This document shows, piece by piece, positions 34,201 to 45,929 of a stretch of DNA of 64,000 nucleotides (the stretch's first letter is position 1; each line of letters starts with the position of its first letter). The position numbers and the translations under genes are program-made. Origin of the DNA: Chamaecyparis obtusa (taxonomy: Eukaryota > Streptophyta > Pinopsida > Cupressales > Cupressaceae); NCBI GenBank assembly GCA_027943335.1, contig BSBK01005142.1, positions 124,001 through 188,000 on the forward strand. The letters are read 5' to 3'. The notes under the pieces are model-generated. The model saw nothing but the letters and a program-made list of their open reading frames with translations. It searched no databases and was not told the DNA's origin.

Positions 34201-35662
34201 ACACAGGAGTGGAAAGTCTAATAGGGTTGCAGATGCTCTTAGCAGAAGGCAACTATTGCTGACAGAAATGCAGATTGAAGTGGTTGGGTTCAAGGAACTC
34301 AAGAATTTGTATCCAGAGGATCCTGATTTTGGTGAAGCTTAGAAAGCTTATACAGAACCTGTTACTCTAGACAGGACGAAATGGTTGGATTTCATCATCC
34401 AGGATGGTATGCTATTCAGAGGAAGTCAGTTGTGCATTCCACGAAGTTCTATGAGGGAGAATCTCATCAAGGAGAAGCATAGTGGAGGATTGGCTGGACA
34501 CTTTGGTCGTGATAAAACCCTTGCTTTGGTTGGTGAGAATTATTATTGGCCACAATTGCAGCAAGATGTGAAGAAGTTTGTACAGAGTTGCAGAGTATGT
34601 CAGATGGCGAAAGGAGTGAAGCAGAATACAGGGTTGTATCAGCCATTACCTGTACCAGAGAAGCCTTGGGAGGATATTAGCATGGACTTTGTTCTTGGTT
34701 TACCGAGGACTCAGCGGGGACATGATTCAATTTTTGTGGTGGTTGATAGATTTTCAAAGATGACACATTTCATTCCCTGCAAGAAGATTAATGATGCTAT
34801 TCATGTAGCAGAATTGTTTTTCAGAGAAGTAGTGAGACTTCATGGTTTGCCAAAGACCATAGTTTCAGATCGGGACACTAAGTTTGTTGGATATTTCTGG
34901 CGTACATTATGGAAGAAGTTGAAGACAGATTTGAAGTTCAGTTCATCACATCATCCACAGACTGATGGACAGACAGAGGTAGTGAATAGAAGTTTGGGAA
35001 ATTTGCTGAGATGTTTGGTTGGAGATAAGCCAACAAGATGGGATTTGATTTTACCAAAGGCAGAATTTGCATACAATAATTCTGTCAACAGGAGCACTGG
35101 TAAATCACCATTCCAGATTGTATTTGGAAGTAGTCTGAGAAATGCATCTGAATTAAGGAAGATAGATAAAGGAGAAATAAGTAGTGCTGAAGCTGAAGAT
35201 TTTGCAGAACACTTGAAGAACATCCATGGGGAGGTGAGGAAGCATATTACCAAGATGAACGCACAGTATAAGGCTAAGGCAGATGAGAAAAGGAGGTATA
35301 AGGAATTTCACGTTGGAGATGAAGTCATGGTTCATTTGCGGAAAGAGCGGTTTCCAGTTGGTACATATAACAAGCTGAAAATGAAGAAGTTTGGACCATG
35401 TAAGATACTGAAGAAACATGATTCAGGAAACGCGTATGAGGTAGAATTGCCTACTGAGCTAAATATTTCACCAGTGTTTAACATTTCAGATTTGACAGAG
35501 TATCATGAAGGAGGTGTTGAAGATGAGATCACAGCAGCAGAGTGGAGTATTCCAGCAACTAGTTCAGACACTAAGGAGATCGAAGATATACTGGACAGTC
35601 GTGTTGGCAGAAGCACAAGGAACAGGACATATGAAGAATATCTGGTCAAGTGGAAAGGATGA
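31223..35662 (+). pseudogene. Gypsy internal B gag-pol polyprotein, full length with two nonsense codons
   Basis: One frame of 1,480 codons from ATG 31223 to TGA 35660-35662, broken only by TAG 32123-32125 (CAG in the other copies) and TAG 34340-34342 (TGG in the others). Order: gag with capsid region (WINECEEYFEYEDVEDPDRV), Arg/Gly-rich linker, CCHC knuckle (CFHCVEEGHRAFEC), aspartic protease (DSGSTDNLV), RT (YLDDILIYSK), RNase H (DCDTSGTAIGAV), integrase with HHCC finger, both Asp and the Glu of TDGQTEVVNRS, and a chromodomain start (YEEYLVKWKG). A single gag-pol frame is common in plant chromoviruses. The chromodomain is cut short by the final TGA; the next codons still read like the domain (PIEDSSWLT), so this stop may itself be a fixed nonsense change. 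Confidence 0.92.
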
Positions 35663-35769
35663 CCTATTGAAGATTCATCATGGCTAACAAGGGTGGAGGT
35701 TAACCGTCTTGGTTTTCCTCTGCACACCTGAGTCGTGACAGGGTCACTTCTCAAATTACCCTGGGTGTC

Positions 35770-36632
35770 TGATGCAGGAGCATCCTGGGTGTAAGAGCAA
35801 TCTTGCATCACCCAAAAACATTTCTATTTTTTTGAATTCAATAAGGGCTATCTTGTGCAGAGCTGCTATTTATGGAAAGTTACTATTTTTGGTAATTTTC
35901 GTATGTGCTCAGAATGATCTGATTTCTTTCTTGGAGGTTCATTTTGGTCATATAAGTCTGCCAGTAAAGTTTCATTGCCAGATCAAGTGTATATTGGAAG
36001 ATATTGAAGATTTTCGGTATTGGCAGCAGGGGACAGAAACTTTGAACTCAATTTTGAAGGCTTTAGAGGCCCCGGATGAGGTCGAATTTTGGGCAGAATG
36101 AAGCTTGCTTGATTTAGAAATTGTAGAGCTCCTCGCCCCCTTTCCGAAATGGGGTTACAATAGTCAATCGGGTCAACTGGTGATGACTTATGGTCTTCGG
36201 AAGTTGGGTCACCTGAAATGGCGAAAAATAATTTTTCTTCAAAATTTATGTTCGGGTTTCAAAATTTATTTTGAGCCGACTATGATGTAATGAAATGTAA
36301 AATAAAAATAATTCTAAGTTTGGTCGGCCTTATTGGCTAAAATTCTGGAACCTTCCCAGGCGGTGGAAAAATTGCCTATATAAGGAAGGCTGTATTATTG
36401 TCTTAGGCAGTTTAGAATAGTTCTGGGTAGTAGATCTGGGTATTGATTCGAGGCTTTGTCCTACAGAATATTGTAAGGGAATGCCCATGTGGCTTTGCAT
36501 ATTGTAATTCTGAAAGTTTGTAATTCCACATTTGTGGAGATAATAAGAAGTCAATTTTCTGTTCTTGCATATTGTTGTTGTTTCTCTATTTCTGTTATGT
36601 GTTTGTGGTATTAAGGGGAGCACCCTTCATCA
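35770..36632 (+). repeat. Gypsy LTR 3 (3' outer)
   Basis: 863 bp, TG...CA ends, followed by CACTG at 36633-36637, the same five bases that precede LTR 1. Confidence 0.92.
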
Positions 36633-36637
36633 CACTG

Positions 36638-36795
36638 AATGACATGTGACAGTATAAGTCATAATGAACAGTATATTTTACTGTGATAGCACATAAATTG
36701 ATCAACTTGATATCAATAAGAAACAAAGAAAGGCACAGTAAGCAGGAAAAAGCGTTGCAGTTTGACTATGATTATGTATGATTATGATAGTGGGA
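36638..36795. other. Short spacer between gypsy and copia elements
   Basis: About 160 bases of AT-rich host-like sequence; nothing recognised. Confidence 0.6.
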
Positions 36796-36800
36796 AATAC

Positions 36801-37133
36801 TGTAACGGCTCTGCCTCCTGTCGAGTCTGACACAGTCGTGAAGGCCAATCCTTCCACTCTGCCTGCATCCTCAAGATGTTTAAACCGTTTCTTTTCCTAC
36901 ATATTGCGATGCCCATCTGTGCATGTAAAAGATATAATATATATAATATATGTAGCTGCTGTAACAGTAATTTAGTACTGAGATAATAAATCTGATATGC
37001 TCCTGCTTGAAGAGTGAATGTAGTTCATTTCTGAACGAACCATTATAATTTGCGTGTCTCTATCTCTGTATATTTTTTATCTTTAAATTTCTATTATGTT
37101 TTTAATTTATCTGTCTGCAATTTACTTTCAACA
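36801..37133 (+). repeat. Copia 5' LTR
   Basis: 333 bp. It contains an extra ATATATAATATATG stretch near 36930-36950 compared with the 3' LTR. Confidence 0.9.
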
Positions 37134-37135
37134 AT

Positions 37136-37147
37136 TGGTATCAGAGC
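37136..37147 (+). promoter_or_regulatory. Copia primer binding site, initiator tRNA-Met
   Basis: TGGTATCAGAGC two bases after the LTR end. Confidence 0.9.
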
Positions 37148-37197
37148 AGGTTAAGCTCCTTTGATTTTCTAGAAATCGGTGAGGATTTGCAGGCGCC

Positions 37198-40100
37198 ATG
37201 GATGAGGCAGACAAATGGAAGATCGAGAAGTTTTCAGTACAGAACTTGGGGTTATGGAAAGTGCAGATATAGTCTTTGCTTATCAAGCAGGATTTGCAAC
37301 TCGCATTACTTGGAAAAACCAAGGGTAAAGGATTTTTATTAGATGAAGACTGGCTAAAGATCAATCAGAAAGAAAACGCAATGATTTTCTTATCTCTATC
37401 AAGCAATGTGCTCTTCAATGTTTCAACATAGCTTCAACATCGAACAAAGTATTTATCATGAAAAAGTTATACAATCTAAAAATGAAAGAAGGAGTGATAT
37501 CGAATCATCTCAACGAGTTCAATACAATAGTTACTTAGCTGACTTCGGTTAGTATCCCATTAGATGATGAAATAAAGGCAATTTTATTGTTATGCTCACT
37601 TCCAAACAACTGAGAAGACGTAGTAATGGCTGTGAGCACTTCAATTGCAGCCAAGAGCAAGCTGAAATTTGATGAAGTCACAACCACACTACTTAGTGAA
37701 GACATGCAAAGGAAGCATCAAGAACTCTCTTCCAGTGATGCTCTAACAGCTGTGAACACAAGCAATAGAGGTAGAAGTTGTGAGAGAGGAAGAAACAATA
37801 ATAATAATAATGGAAGAGGTAGATCGAATCATCACTCGAAATCGAGAGGAAGAAATGACACTTGCTGATTTTGTGAAAAATCAGGGCACACAAAGAAGCA
37901 ATGTTGGAACTACAAAAAGGCTCAAAATAAAGTTATCAATGACGACATTAATGTTGCAACTGATGGAGCTTTGGTACTTGCAGCCGGCAACACAAATTCA
38001 AACTCGTGGGTTCTCGATTCTGGTGCCTCATTTCATGCAACTCCATGTCGGAGTGCTTTCACAAATTACCACGAAGGTATGTTTGGTAAAGTTTTTCTTG
38101 GGGATAACAAAGAGTGTGATATTGTCGGCAAAAGGGATATTTTATTGTCGCTGAAAAATGGAAGTAAATGGATTCTCAAAAATGTTAGGCATGTTCCTAC
38201 ACTTAAGCGTAATCTGATTTTAGTCAGTTAGTTATATACACAAGGTTGTAATGTCACTTTTGATCTCGCTTCTTGGAAAGTGTCCAAAGGTCAATTAATT
38301 TTAGCTAAAGGGTAGAAAACTAAAAGTTTATACACATTAGAGTGCAATGGTGAAGTGGGAGCAGCCATGGCGGTTGCGGACAACAATGCTGAACTTTGGC
38401 ATAAGAGGCTCTGTCATATGAGCAAAATGGGTCTTGAAGTCATGCTTCGAAGAGACCAACTTCCGGGCTTTAAATCGGTTGATTTAAAATTGTGTGAGCA
38501 TTGTCTTTATGAAAAGCAAAATCGCACCAGCTTCGTAAGGACGGGTCATGAGAAGAAATCCTCTGTATTAGAACTCATTCATTCTAATGTTTTCGGTCCT
38601 ATGAAGGTAACTTCCATCGGTGGTGCTAATTATTTTGTCACTTTTCTTGATGATTGCACTCGTAAAGTTTGGGTTTACATGTTGAATAAGAAATCAAAAG
38701 TTTTTTCAAAATTTAAAAGTTTTAAGGCTATGATGGAAAATTAGATTGGAAGAAAAATTAAATATTTACTAACGGACAACGGTGGCAAGTATTGCTCTTC
38801 AGAGTTTGATCATTTTTGTGCAGATCATGGCATTTGGTGGATTAAAACAGTCCCATATACCACTCAAGAAAAATGGTGCAGCTGAGAGGTTAAATCGTAC
38901 TATTTTAGAGAGAGCTCGGTGTATGTTATCTAATGCTGGTTTGGGGAAGGAATTTTGGGTAGGGGCATGTAATACAATAGTTTATTTAATAAATCGAGCT
39001 CCTTCGTCACATCTGGACTTTGATATTCCAGAAGAAAGGTGGACTGGTAAAAGAATTTCATTTTCTCATTTGTGTGTTTTTGGATGCAATGCATATAATC
39101 ACATCAATAAGGAGTAGAGAATGAAATTGGATTTCAAATCCAAAAGATGTGTATTTTTAGGGTATGGTGAAGATCAATTTAGTTTTTGGTTGTGGGATTC
39201 GGTCACTCACAAAGTGATTCGCAGTCAAGATGTTGTATTTAATGAGAAATCATTCTCAGTTTTGCACAATTAGAAGTCCACTTCTGATGATTTCATTAAT
39301 TTTGATTTATTTGACAATGGCAGTCATGTACAACAAACTTCCCAGGTTACATTCCATTCCTCTACTGCTGTAGTGCCCCCAAGAAATGATACTCTCTCCT
39401 CAATCACTACTTCAATGCCATGTTCTCTGTTTCAAAACACCCCTCCCCTATCTTCTACACAAATAGGGCAATCGATGTTGGAGCTACCGCAGAGTAGGCT
39501 ACTCTGTTCCCCACGCAGCCTCCATCAAACATTTCCACCGTGCCTCAAACAACACCCCCTCCTGCTATGTGGGATGTCTTATTCCCCATGTAGCCTCCCC
39601 AATCCACCTCACCAATGGCTCCTCTGTCATGGCCTTCTCCTCTCCCACGACTAGAGACTGCATAGCAAGAGGAGACCTCAACTCTATCGCGCAAGCAACA
39701 CTCTCTACAGCGCCAACAACATATGCTGCAGTCTCCAAAGTCCCCTCTATCACGTGATCATTCCCACACTCCTCAATGCGCACCACATAACTAGTGCGAG
39801 CAGCATGCACTATTGTCTCCACACCTTGCGGGAAGTCTAGAACATAGGGCACGGTCTTCTCTTCACCCACCCATGACAAAGAATGGGTGGGAGATAGGAT
39901 GTTCTCCACGCACAACATTCCCATTACCAAAATAGGAGAATGTTAGTAAGACACCTGGCAGTCAAAATATAGAGGTTTAACATACAAAGGGTTCTAAGGT
40001 TTCCCACCCTTCAAACACTCATAAAAATATCCAATTGAGGAGGTCTACTAGAGAGAGAAAGTGTCCAAGGAAATTTGATGACTATGAATTATTATTCTCT

Positions 40101-41627
40101 TTGCGCTCTGATCAGGCAAAGCCACAAACATTCAAGCAAGCATGTACTGATGTCACTTCAGTGTTTTGGATGGATGCCATGAAAGATGAAATAGATTCTT
40201 TACATACAAATCAGACATGGGATTTGGTTCCTCTTCCACGGAATCATAAAGCATTGAAAAATAAATGGGTATATCAAATAAAAGAGGAAGATGGAGGTCA
40301 AAAGAGATACAAGGCTAGATTGGTAGTGAAGGGATTCACTCAACAAAAGAGTGTGGACTTTAATGAGATCTTTTCTCTAATGGTCAAAATGCAGACTATT
40401 TGTTTAGTAATTGGCATAGCAGCAGCATGGGACCTTGAGCTTGAGCAACTCGATGTCAAAACAACATTTTTACATGGAGATATTGATGAAGAGTTATATA
40501 TGGAACAACTTGAAGGATTTGTTAAATAGGGACAGGAGCATTTATATTGTAGATTAAAGAGGAGTCTATATGGGCTGAAGCAAGCCCCACGTCAATGGTA
40601 TCTCAAATTTGATAATTTCATGACTCAACAAGGTTTTACTCACTACAAATCAAACCCATGTGTTTACTACAAATAACTTCCTACTGGTGAGTTTGTGATC
40701 TCGCTATTATATGTTGATGATATGTTGACTGCTGGTAATAGCATGCGAGTCATTCATGAGATGAAGGCACATTTGTCTCTTCATTTTGACATGAAAGATT
40801 TAGGGGCAGTGAAGAGGATTCTTGGGATGGATATAATTCGAGATAGACATAAGAGAGAAATTAAGTTATCTCAAGAAAAGTACATTCTCAAAGTTTTAGA
40901 AAAATTTAATATGTCAAATGCAAAATCGATTGCCACTCCATTGGCTGATCATTTTTTATTGTCTTCTAAAATATGTCCTTCCACTCTAGAAGAAAAACAT
41001 GAGATGGCTAGTATTTCTTATTCTTCAACAGTTAGGAGTTTAATGTACACCATGGTTAGCACGCATTTGAACATTGCTCACATAGTGGGAGTTGTGAGTG
41101 GTTTTATGAGTAATCCTAATAAAACTCATTGACAAGTAGTTCAATGGACTCTTTGGTATTTGAGAGGCACTTCCTCTAATGTTTTATGTTTTAACAGTAA
41201 GATCCCTTATATTTGCGGATACGTTGATTCTGATATGGCTGGAGATTTAGATACAAAGAGGTCAACAATGGGCTATGTGTTTACTTTTGTTGGGGCAGTG
41301 ATTAGCTGGACTTCTCAGAAGCAACAAGTTGTTGCTCTTTCCTCTAGCGAGGTTGAATACATTTCTCTCACTGAGGGAGCTAAATAGCTGATATGGTTAC
41401 AACAATTGTTTGGAGAGTTGGGATTTAAACAATCTGCCTTTACTCTATTCTCTAACAACAACAGTGCTCTTTATTTGGCCAAAAATTCAGCTTTCCACAG
41501 TTGCACAAAGCATATAGAAACCAGATTTCACTTCATCCATCATGCTCTTGAAGAGGGAAGATTACAGTTAGAGAAGATTGATACAAAGGTCAATCTGGCT
41601 TATGCATTTACCAAGGTTGTACTGTGA
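37198..41627 (+). pseudogene. Copia gag-pol polyprotein, heavily broken
   Basis: ATG 37198 begins gag (DKWKIEKFSVQNLGLWKVQI), stopped by TAG at 37270 and 37429 and by later frameshifts. A CCHC knuckle (FCEKSGHTKKQC) near 37866 has TGA where Trp is usual. Protease shows WVLDSGASFHAT near 38010. The GAG-pre-integrase motif LWHKRLCHMSKMGL is near 38395. The integrase core shows YFVTFLDDCT and LLTDNGGKY, with a frameshift near 38870. A Pro/Ser-rich linker runs about 39300-39950. RT shows YKARLVVKGFTQ, DVKTTFLHGDIDEELYM and YVDDM near 40710. RNase H shows ALSSSEVEYISL and TKHIETRFHFIHH up to 41627. The style is that of Tnt1-like (Tork) copia elements. No part could make a working protein. Confidence 0.88.
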
Positions 41628-41735
41628 GAGAAGTTCAAATTCTATAGAACTTCTATTGGCATTGTGATGACATAGCCATAAGTACCAAGTGGGGGATATC
41701 GTGGTGCAACTCTTATCGTAGAAAATATTGGACTT

Positions 41736-41747
41736 CAAGTAGGAGAT
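41736..41747 (+). promoter_or_regulatory. Copia polypurine tract
   Basis: caagtaggagat lies immediately before the 3' LTR. A similar phrase, ccaagtgggggat, occurs about 50 bases upstream near 41686 and may be a duplicated tract. Confidence 0.65.
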
Positions 41748-42072
41748 TGTAACGACTCTACCTCCTGTCGAGTCTGACATAGACTGTGAAGGCCAATCCT
41801 TCCACTCTGCCTGCATCCTCAAGATTCTTAAACCGTTTCTTTTCCCACATACTGTGATGCCCATCTGTGCATGTAAAAGATATAATATATGGAGCTGATG
41901 TAATAGTAGTTTAGTACTAAGATAATAAATCTGATATGCCCCTACTTGAAGAGTGGATGTAGTTCATTTTTGAATGAACCACTATAATTTACGTATCTCT
42001 GTCTCTGTGTATTTTTTATCTTTAAATTTCTATACTATTTTTAATTTGTCTGTCTGCAATTTACTTTCAACA
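41748..42072 (+). repeat. Copia 3' LTR
   Basis: 325 bp, TG...CA ends, followed by GATAC. Confidence 0.9.
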
Positions 42073-42077
42073 GATAC

Positions 42078-42545
42078 AAATTTGCCAAGTAATATATGCT
42101 AGTGATCTAAAACAACATATGTCATAGCATGGTAAAAGATGTAAGCACAATGACCCTGGGACAAGGTAAAAACTCTTCTCCCTTTTGTCACATAAGGGTC
42201 TGCCGTTATTGTCAATGTTTTTATTTTTCTATTAACTTCTGATATTTCTAATTATTTGAATATGTGAATACTTGAAAGGTGTAAATAGTATTGACAAACC
42301 ACCAATAGATACAACACCAATGTATATGAAAATATAGTTTCAATGCATACATTTACTTATTCCATTACTAATAAACAAAAAGTATAGCAGCAAATTGAAA
42401 TCTCATATTTATGACAGAAAATGATATTTTGTTAACAATGAAAATGTCAACACCAAATCTCTACATACCAAATCATTGTGACTACATGAGGCTGCCTTCT
42501 AAACACATCAACACCAATATTTATTCCTCAAAACCTCTTCTACAG
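42078..42545. other. Intergenic DNA, no gene supported
   Basis: AT-rich host-like sequence. It is the right flank of the copia insertion. Nothing else recognised. Confidence 0.5.
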
Positions 42546-43240
42546 TTGTAATGTTCTCATTTTTAGGCCCTTGAGATTAGCTTATTTTAGTGACTCTTTT
42601 AAGCTAATTAGGGTGTGGGAGGGGGTCATTTGGCAGATTCAGTAGTCGAATACCACTATGGAGGTTTGAAATGTTAGGATCGCTCTCCGTTGGAGCCAAT
42701 TTGGCAGACTTACTATTTATTGTAAGTGTTATTATTGGAGATCATCTGGATTGCTATGTTTAGCAGGTTTATTTTTGTTGGGATTATTTATGCAGAATCT
42801 CTAGTTTGAGGGATTTTCTATTTTTAGCAGGTTTATTTCTGTCTAGTTGCTATTCTTGGTAGTGCAGTATGTGCTCAGGATGTTGTTGTTAGAAGATTTC
42901 AATTGCATCTCATTATATTGGGAGTTCTTAATTTAAGCTTGGTTTAATTTAATGACTTTTGAAGGTGTAAGGGTGAAGCTTCTTTAATGAAAAGTGTATG
43001 GAAGAAGCTTTGTTATAATGCTTATTAATAAACCTTGAGGAATAGAATTTCATTACCCATTGTCATTTTATGAAAATTAAGAAAGTGAAGTCTTGTGAAG
43101 AAAATTGAATTTGTGTGGGAAGAGCTAGGGTTTGGTCTTCATACTTGGAGAAAATGTCAACTCTTTCAAAATTTCTATGTGCTTGAGTTGGTCTTGTTGT
43201 CCCGCATTTTGTCATCACAAAATGTAGGTAATAGTATGAA
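42546..43240 (+). repeat. LTR-like remnant (tgtaatgtt... family)
   Basis: It starts TGTAATGTTCTCATTTTTAG and shares a phrase, GGCAGACTTACTATTTATTG, with the LTR-like segment at 49473 (ggcacacttactatttatag). Such TGTAATGT or TATAATGTCCCC starts recur three times in the window. Ends and target duplication are not clear, so the boundaries are approximate. Confidence 0.4.
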
Positions 43241-43984
43241 ACTTTTAAACTTAGTTTAATGTTTCTCTATGATTGATTCACTATTTAATTAGCCAATATT
43301 GATCGATCAGTTGATCTCAATATATTTAGTGAATCCTTTTGTTGAAGGTTTTCATCAAGTCTTTTTCATTTTGTTAGTTTGTCTTCCTATACTTGATTTT
43401 TGAATCTTTTAGTGTCCTTTGGTGTGTTTTAAATTACTTTTAGTCTTTTTGTTTCGTCCAATTTCTTGCTTTCGATTTTCTCTTCGATTTGATCTATCTT
43501 AGGACTTAATCGGACTTGTCAATCAAAAGATATGGTCATATAAGTGCCCAAAAAGTGGACTCTCCAAGCTCAATTGCATATTTAAAAAATTAGATGTTAT
43601 TTTCTATAGCTGAGTTGTATTTTTTTTAAATATAACATAAATTCAATTTATGTTATGTTTTAAAGCTACTTTATTACTTAAATTTATCACTTAAGTGATT
43701 ATAGTGCACTTTATGTTACATTTTGATGTTGAGTTGCTTTTAAATATTTCACTTAAGTGGCTTTATTACTTTATTGTTCTATTTTAATGTTGAGATTTAC
43801 TTTATGTTTTAAATCAACATATAAGTTAATATTACTTTATAAAATAATGTTGCACATTATATATTTATATATGTAGTGTAAATAGTTATTTTGGACCATT
43901 TAAGTGATATTACACTCAATAACAAGTGCTTAATTTTTCACTTAAGTTATGTATAGCAACATGTCTTCAAATCTCTTACTTTTT
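43241..43984. other. AT-rich spacer with CACTTAAGTG palindromes
   Basis: No gene. The perfect palindrome CACTTAAGTG occurs at 43688-43697 and 43750-43759, with partial copies nearby. It leads into the tandem array on the right. Confidence 0.5.
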
Positions 43985-45690
43985 ATGCAATTGCATCTCT
44001 AGAGTCCACTTTACATGTAAAAAAGTTAAGACTTGTTTTAAAATATATATTTGCATATATGTAATTCCTCTTTAAGAGTCCACTTTAATACATGAAAATG
44101 ACTTTTTCATGTTTATTGTATTACATGTAAATGCTTCCCAAGAGTGCGCTTTACACTTGGGGTTGCATTTAAGTATTTTTATGCCAAAAATAAAACATGT
44201 AATTGCATCTAGAGAATGAGATTTGCACATATAGTGAAAAATAAAACATGTAATTGCATCTAGAGAATGAGATTTGCACATATAGTGAAAACTAAAATAT
44301 GTAATTGCATCTAGAGAGTGAGATTTACATATAAAGTGAAAAATAAAACATGTACATGCACTCCAAGAGTGCGTTTTGGCTGGGAATTACTTTGAAGTGA
44401 TTTACATGTAAAATAAAACATACAAATACATCCCAAGAGTCTGTTTTTGACTAAGGGCATCATTTGCATGTAAAAACGTAACATGCTATTGCACTTGGAG
44501 AATGCGTTTTTGGTTGGGAGGTCACTTCTAAGTCAAATACATGTCAAAATAAAACATGCTATTACATCTTGAGACCTCAATTTTGCTTGGAGCTTTTTTT
44601 CAAGTCATTTGGATACAAAAATAACACATGTATATGCATCTCAAGGCTGTGTTTTGGCTTTATGTCATTCACAAGTACATTGTCAGCCAAGAATAACACA
44701 TGTGTATGCATCTTGAGAGTGCAATTTTGGCTGGAAGTCTTCATTCAAACTAAAAATACTCAAAAACATTGCATGCAAGAGTATCTAGAGACCAAGTTTT
44801 TGCTTGGAGTCTCATTCCAAGACATTTGTTTGCAAAATAAACCAGTCTTATGCACTTCTAGAGTCCTATTTTCTTTCATTTGCCTGTATCTTCCTTTCAA
44901 GAACACGTATTTAGCATTTTCAGCCAAAAATGATTCATGCAAGGGCATCATTTGAGTGCATTTATCACTAAAAATGCCCAACAATTCATTTTTGCCCAAA
45001 ATGTTTTGCTTTGGAGGGATTTGGAAGTTTGTTTTTGATCATCTACATGCAAAAAACTTCCCATGTATTTGCATCTTGAGATCATATTTTGCAACTTAGA
45101 ATTGATTAAAAATTTCTAAGTTGTTAGATGCAAATGCACTTGGAGAATCCGATTTTGGGAAAGACAAGTTCATTCCAACTTCTTCTTCTTCTATTTTTGG
45201 TTCATTGAGCTCCAAGTAAGTAAATGTATTTGTTTTTGCTTATATTTCTCAATTGTTTTCCTACATTATTGCATTATATGACTCATTTTATCCATTTGTT
45301 CAAATGTAGCCCATGTATTTTGTTTTTTGTGTTTAAATAAGTTGAAATCTTCTTTTTTCAAATACATAAAAATCATCCTACACTTAAAAAATGGATTTGC
45401 ATGTAGATGTATTTCTTCAAGTTTGTCATGTTTGAGTCAATAGCAAGAGGTATGTTTTTATTTTTATTTTAGTTTGCTTTCTTGTTTGTTGCTTGTGTTG
45501 TTTCGTATCTTGAAGAAATTTGAAGTCATACTTTCAAGAACGTAAGTACATACACGCTTCCTTCATTCACACCAATTCATCCTTCATTCCCCAACACATG
45601 CGATTGCATCTCCCAAGCTCATTACATGTAAAAATATGTCATTTTCATTACATGTAATCGCCTCTCAAGAATCTGATTTTGGTAAAAGGT
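43985..45690 (+). repeat. Long, strongly diverged tandem array, about 18 copies
   Basis: Units of roughly 50-95 bp share a core like atgtaattgcatctNgagagtgcgtttt, often followed by ggctggga, a cacttNaagtcattt phrase and acatgtaaaa. Good copies start near 43989, 44058, 44127, 44198, 44250, 44302, 44352, 44422, 44488, 44560, 44633, 44705, 44778, 44850, 44940, 45070, 45128 and 45650. Two adjacent copies near 44198-44290 are almost identical, so part of the array expanded recently. Open frames across it are by-products. Confidence 0.75.
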
Positions 45691-45929
45691 CACTCTTTTA
45701 GATACCAAAATTATCATTTACACATATCCATGTACTTCCAACTTGCATTATTGACCATATAAACAAAGCCCCACATGCAATCCATCTCCATAAGTTCAAT
45801 TTTTCTCCCATTTACCCACATACATGTGTTATTTGTTTCATTTCTAGCAAACATATGTTTTGTGAGTATCTAATCAATACTCTGAACTCCTTGTTCTTTA
45901 TAGATCTATCATTGCAAACCAAAGCCTAA

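Larger units (their letters stand above)
21460..36632 (+). mobile_element. Composite Ty3/gypsy (chromovirus-like) retrotransposon: LTR-internal A-LTR-internal B-LTR
   Basis: Three near-identical LTRs of 862-863 bp (starting TGATGCAGG, ending CTTCATCA) alternate with two internal regions of 7,937 and 4,648 bp. CACTG flanks only the outermost ends (21455-21459 and 36633-36637); the middle LTR has no target duplication. Both internal regions begin with an initiator tRNA-Met primer site and encode gag, protease, RT, RNase H, integrase and a chromodomain-like end, an order typical of Ty3/gypsy chromoviruses. Internal A holds a further tandem duplication of gag through integrase. LTR differences are few (about 1-2 percent by eye), so insertion was fairly recent. 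Unequal recombination between copies sharing an LTR best explains the layout. Confidence 0.92.
36801..42072 (+). mobile_element. Degenerate Ty1/copia retrotransposon, 5.27 kb
   Basis: LTRs at 36801-37133 and 41748-42072 begin TGTAACG and end TTTCAACA. Flanking bases are AATAC (36796-36800) and GATAC (42073-42077), a 5-bp target duplication with one change. The internal domain order is gag, protease, integrase, RT, RNase H, with integrase before RT as in Ty1/copia. The LTRs differ by roughly twenty changes and indels by eye, so this element is clearly older than the neighbouring gypsy. Confidence 0.92.

Noticed and set aside
22405..35811. Many antisense open frames of 60-148 codons in the gypsy element
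   Set aside because: They recur at the same place in each copy because the sense strand is conserved coding sequence. They are shadows.
39565..39930. 121-codon minus-strand open frame in the copia element
   Set aside because: It lies opposite the Pro/Ser-rich linker between integrase and RT, which by composition leaves few stops on the other strand. No motif.
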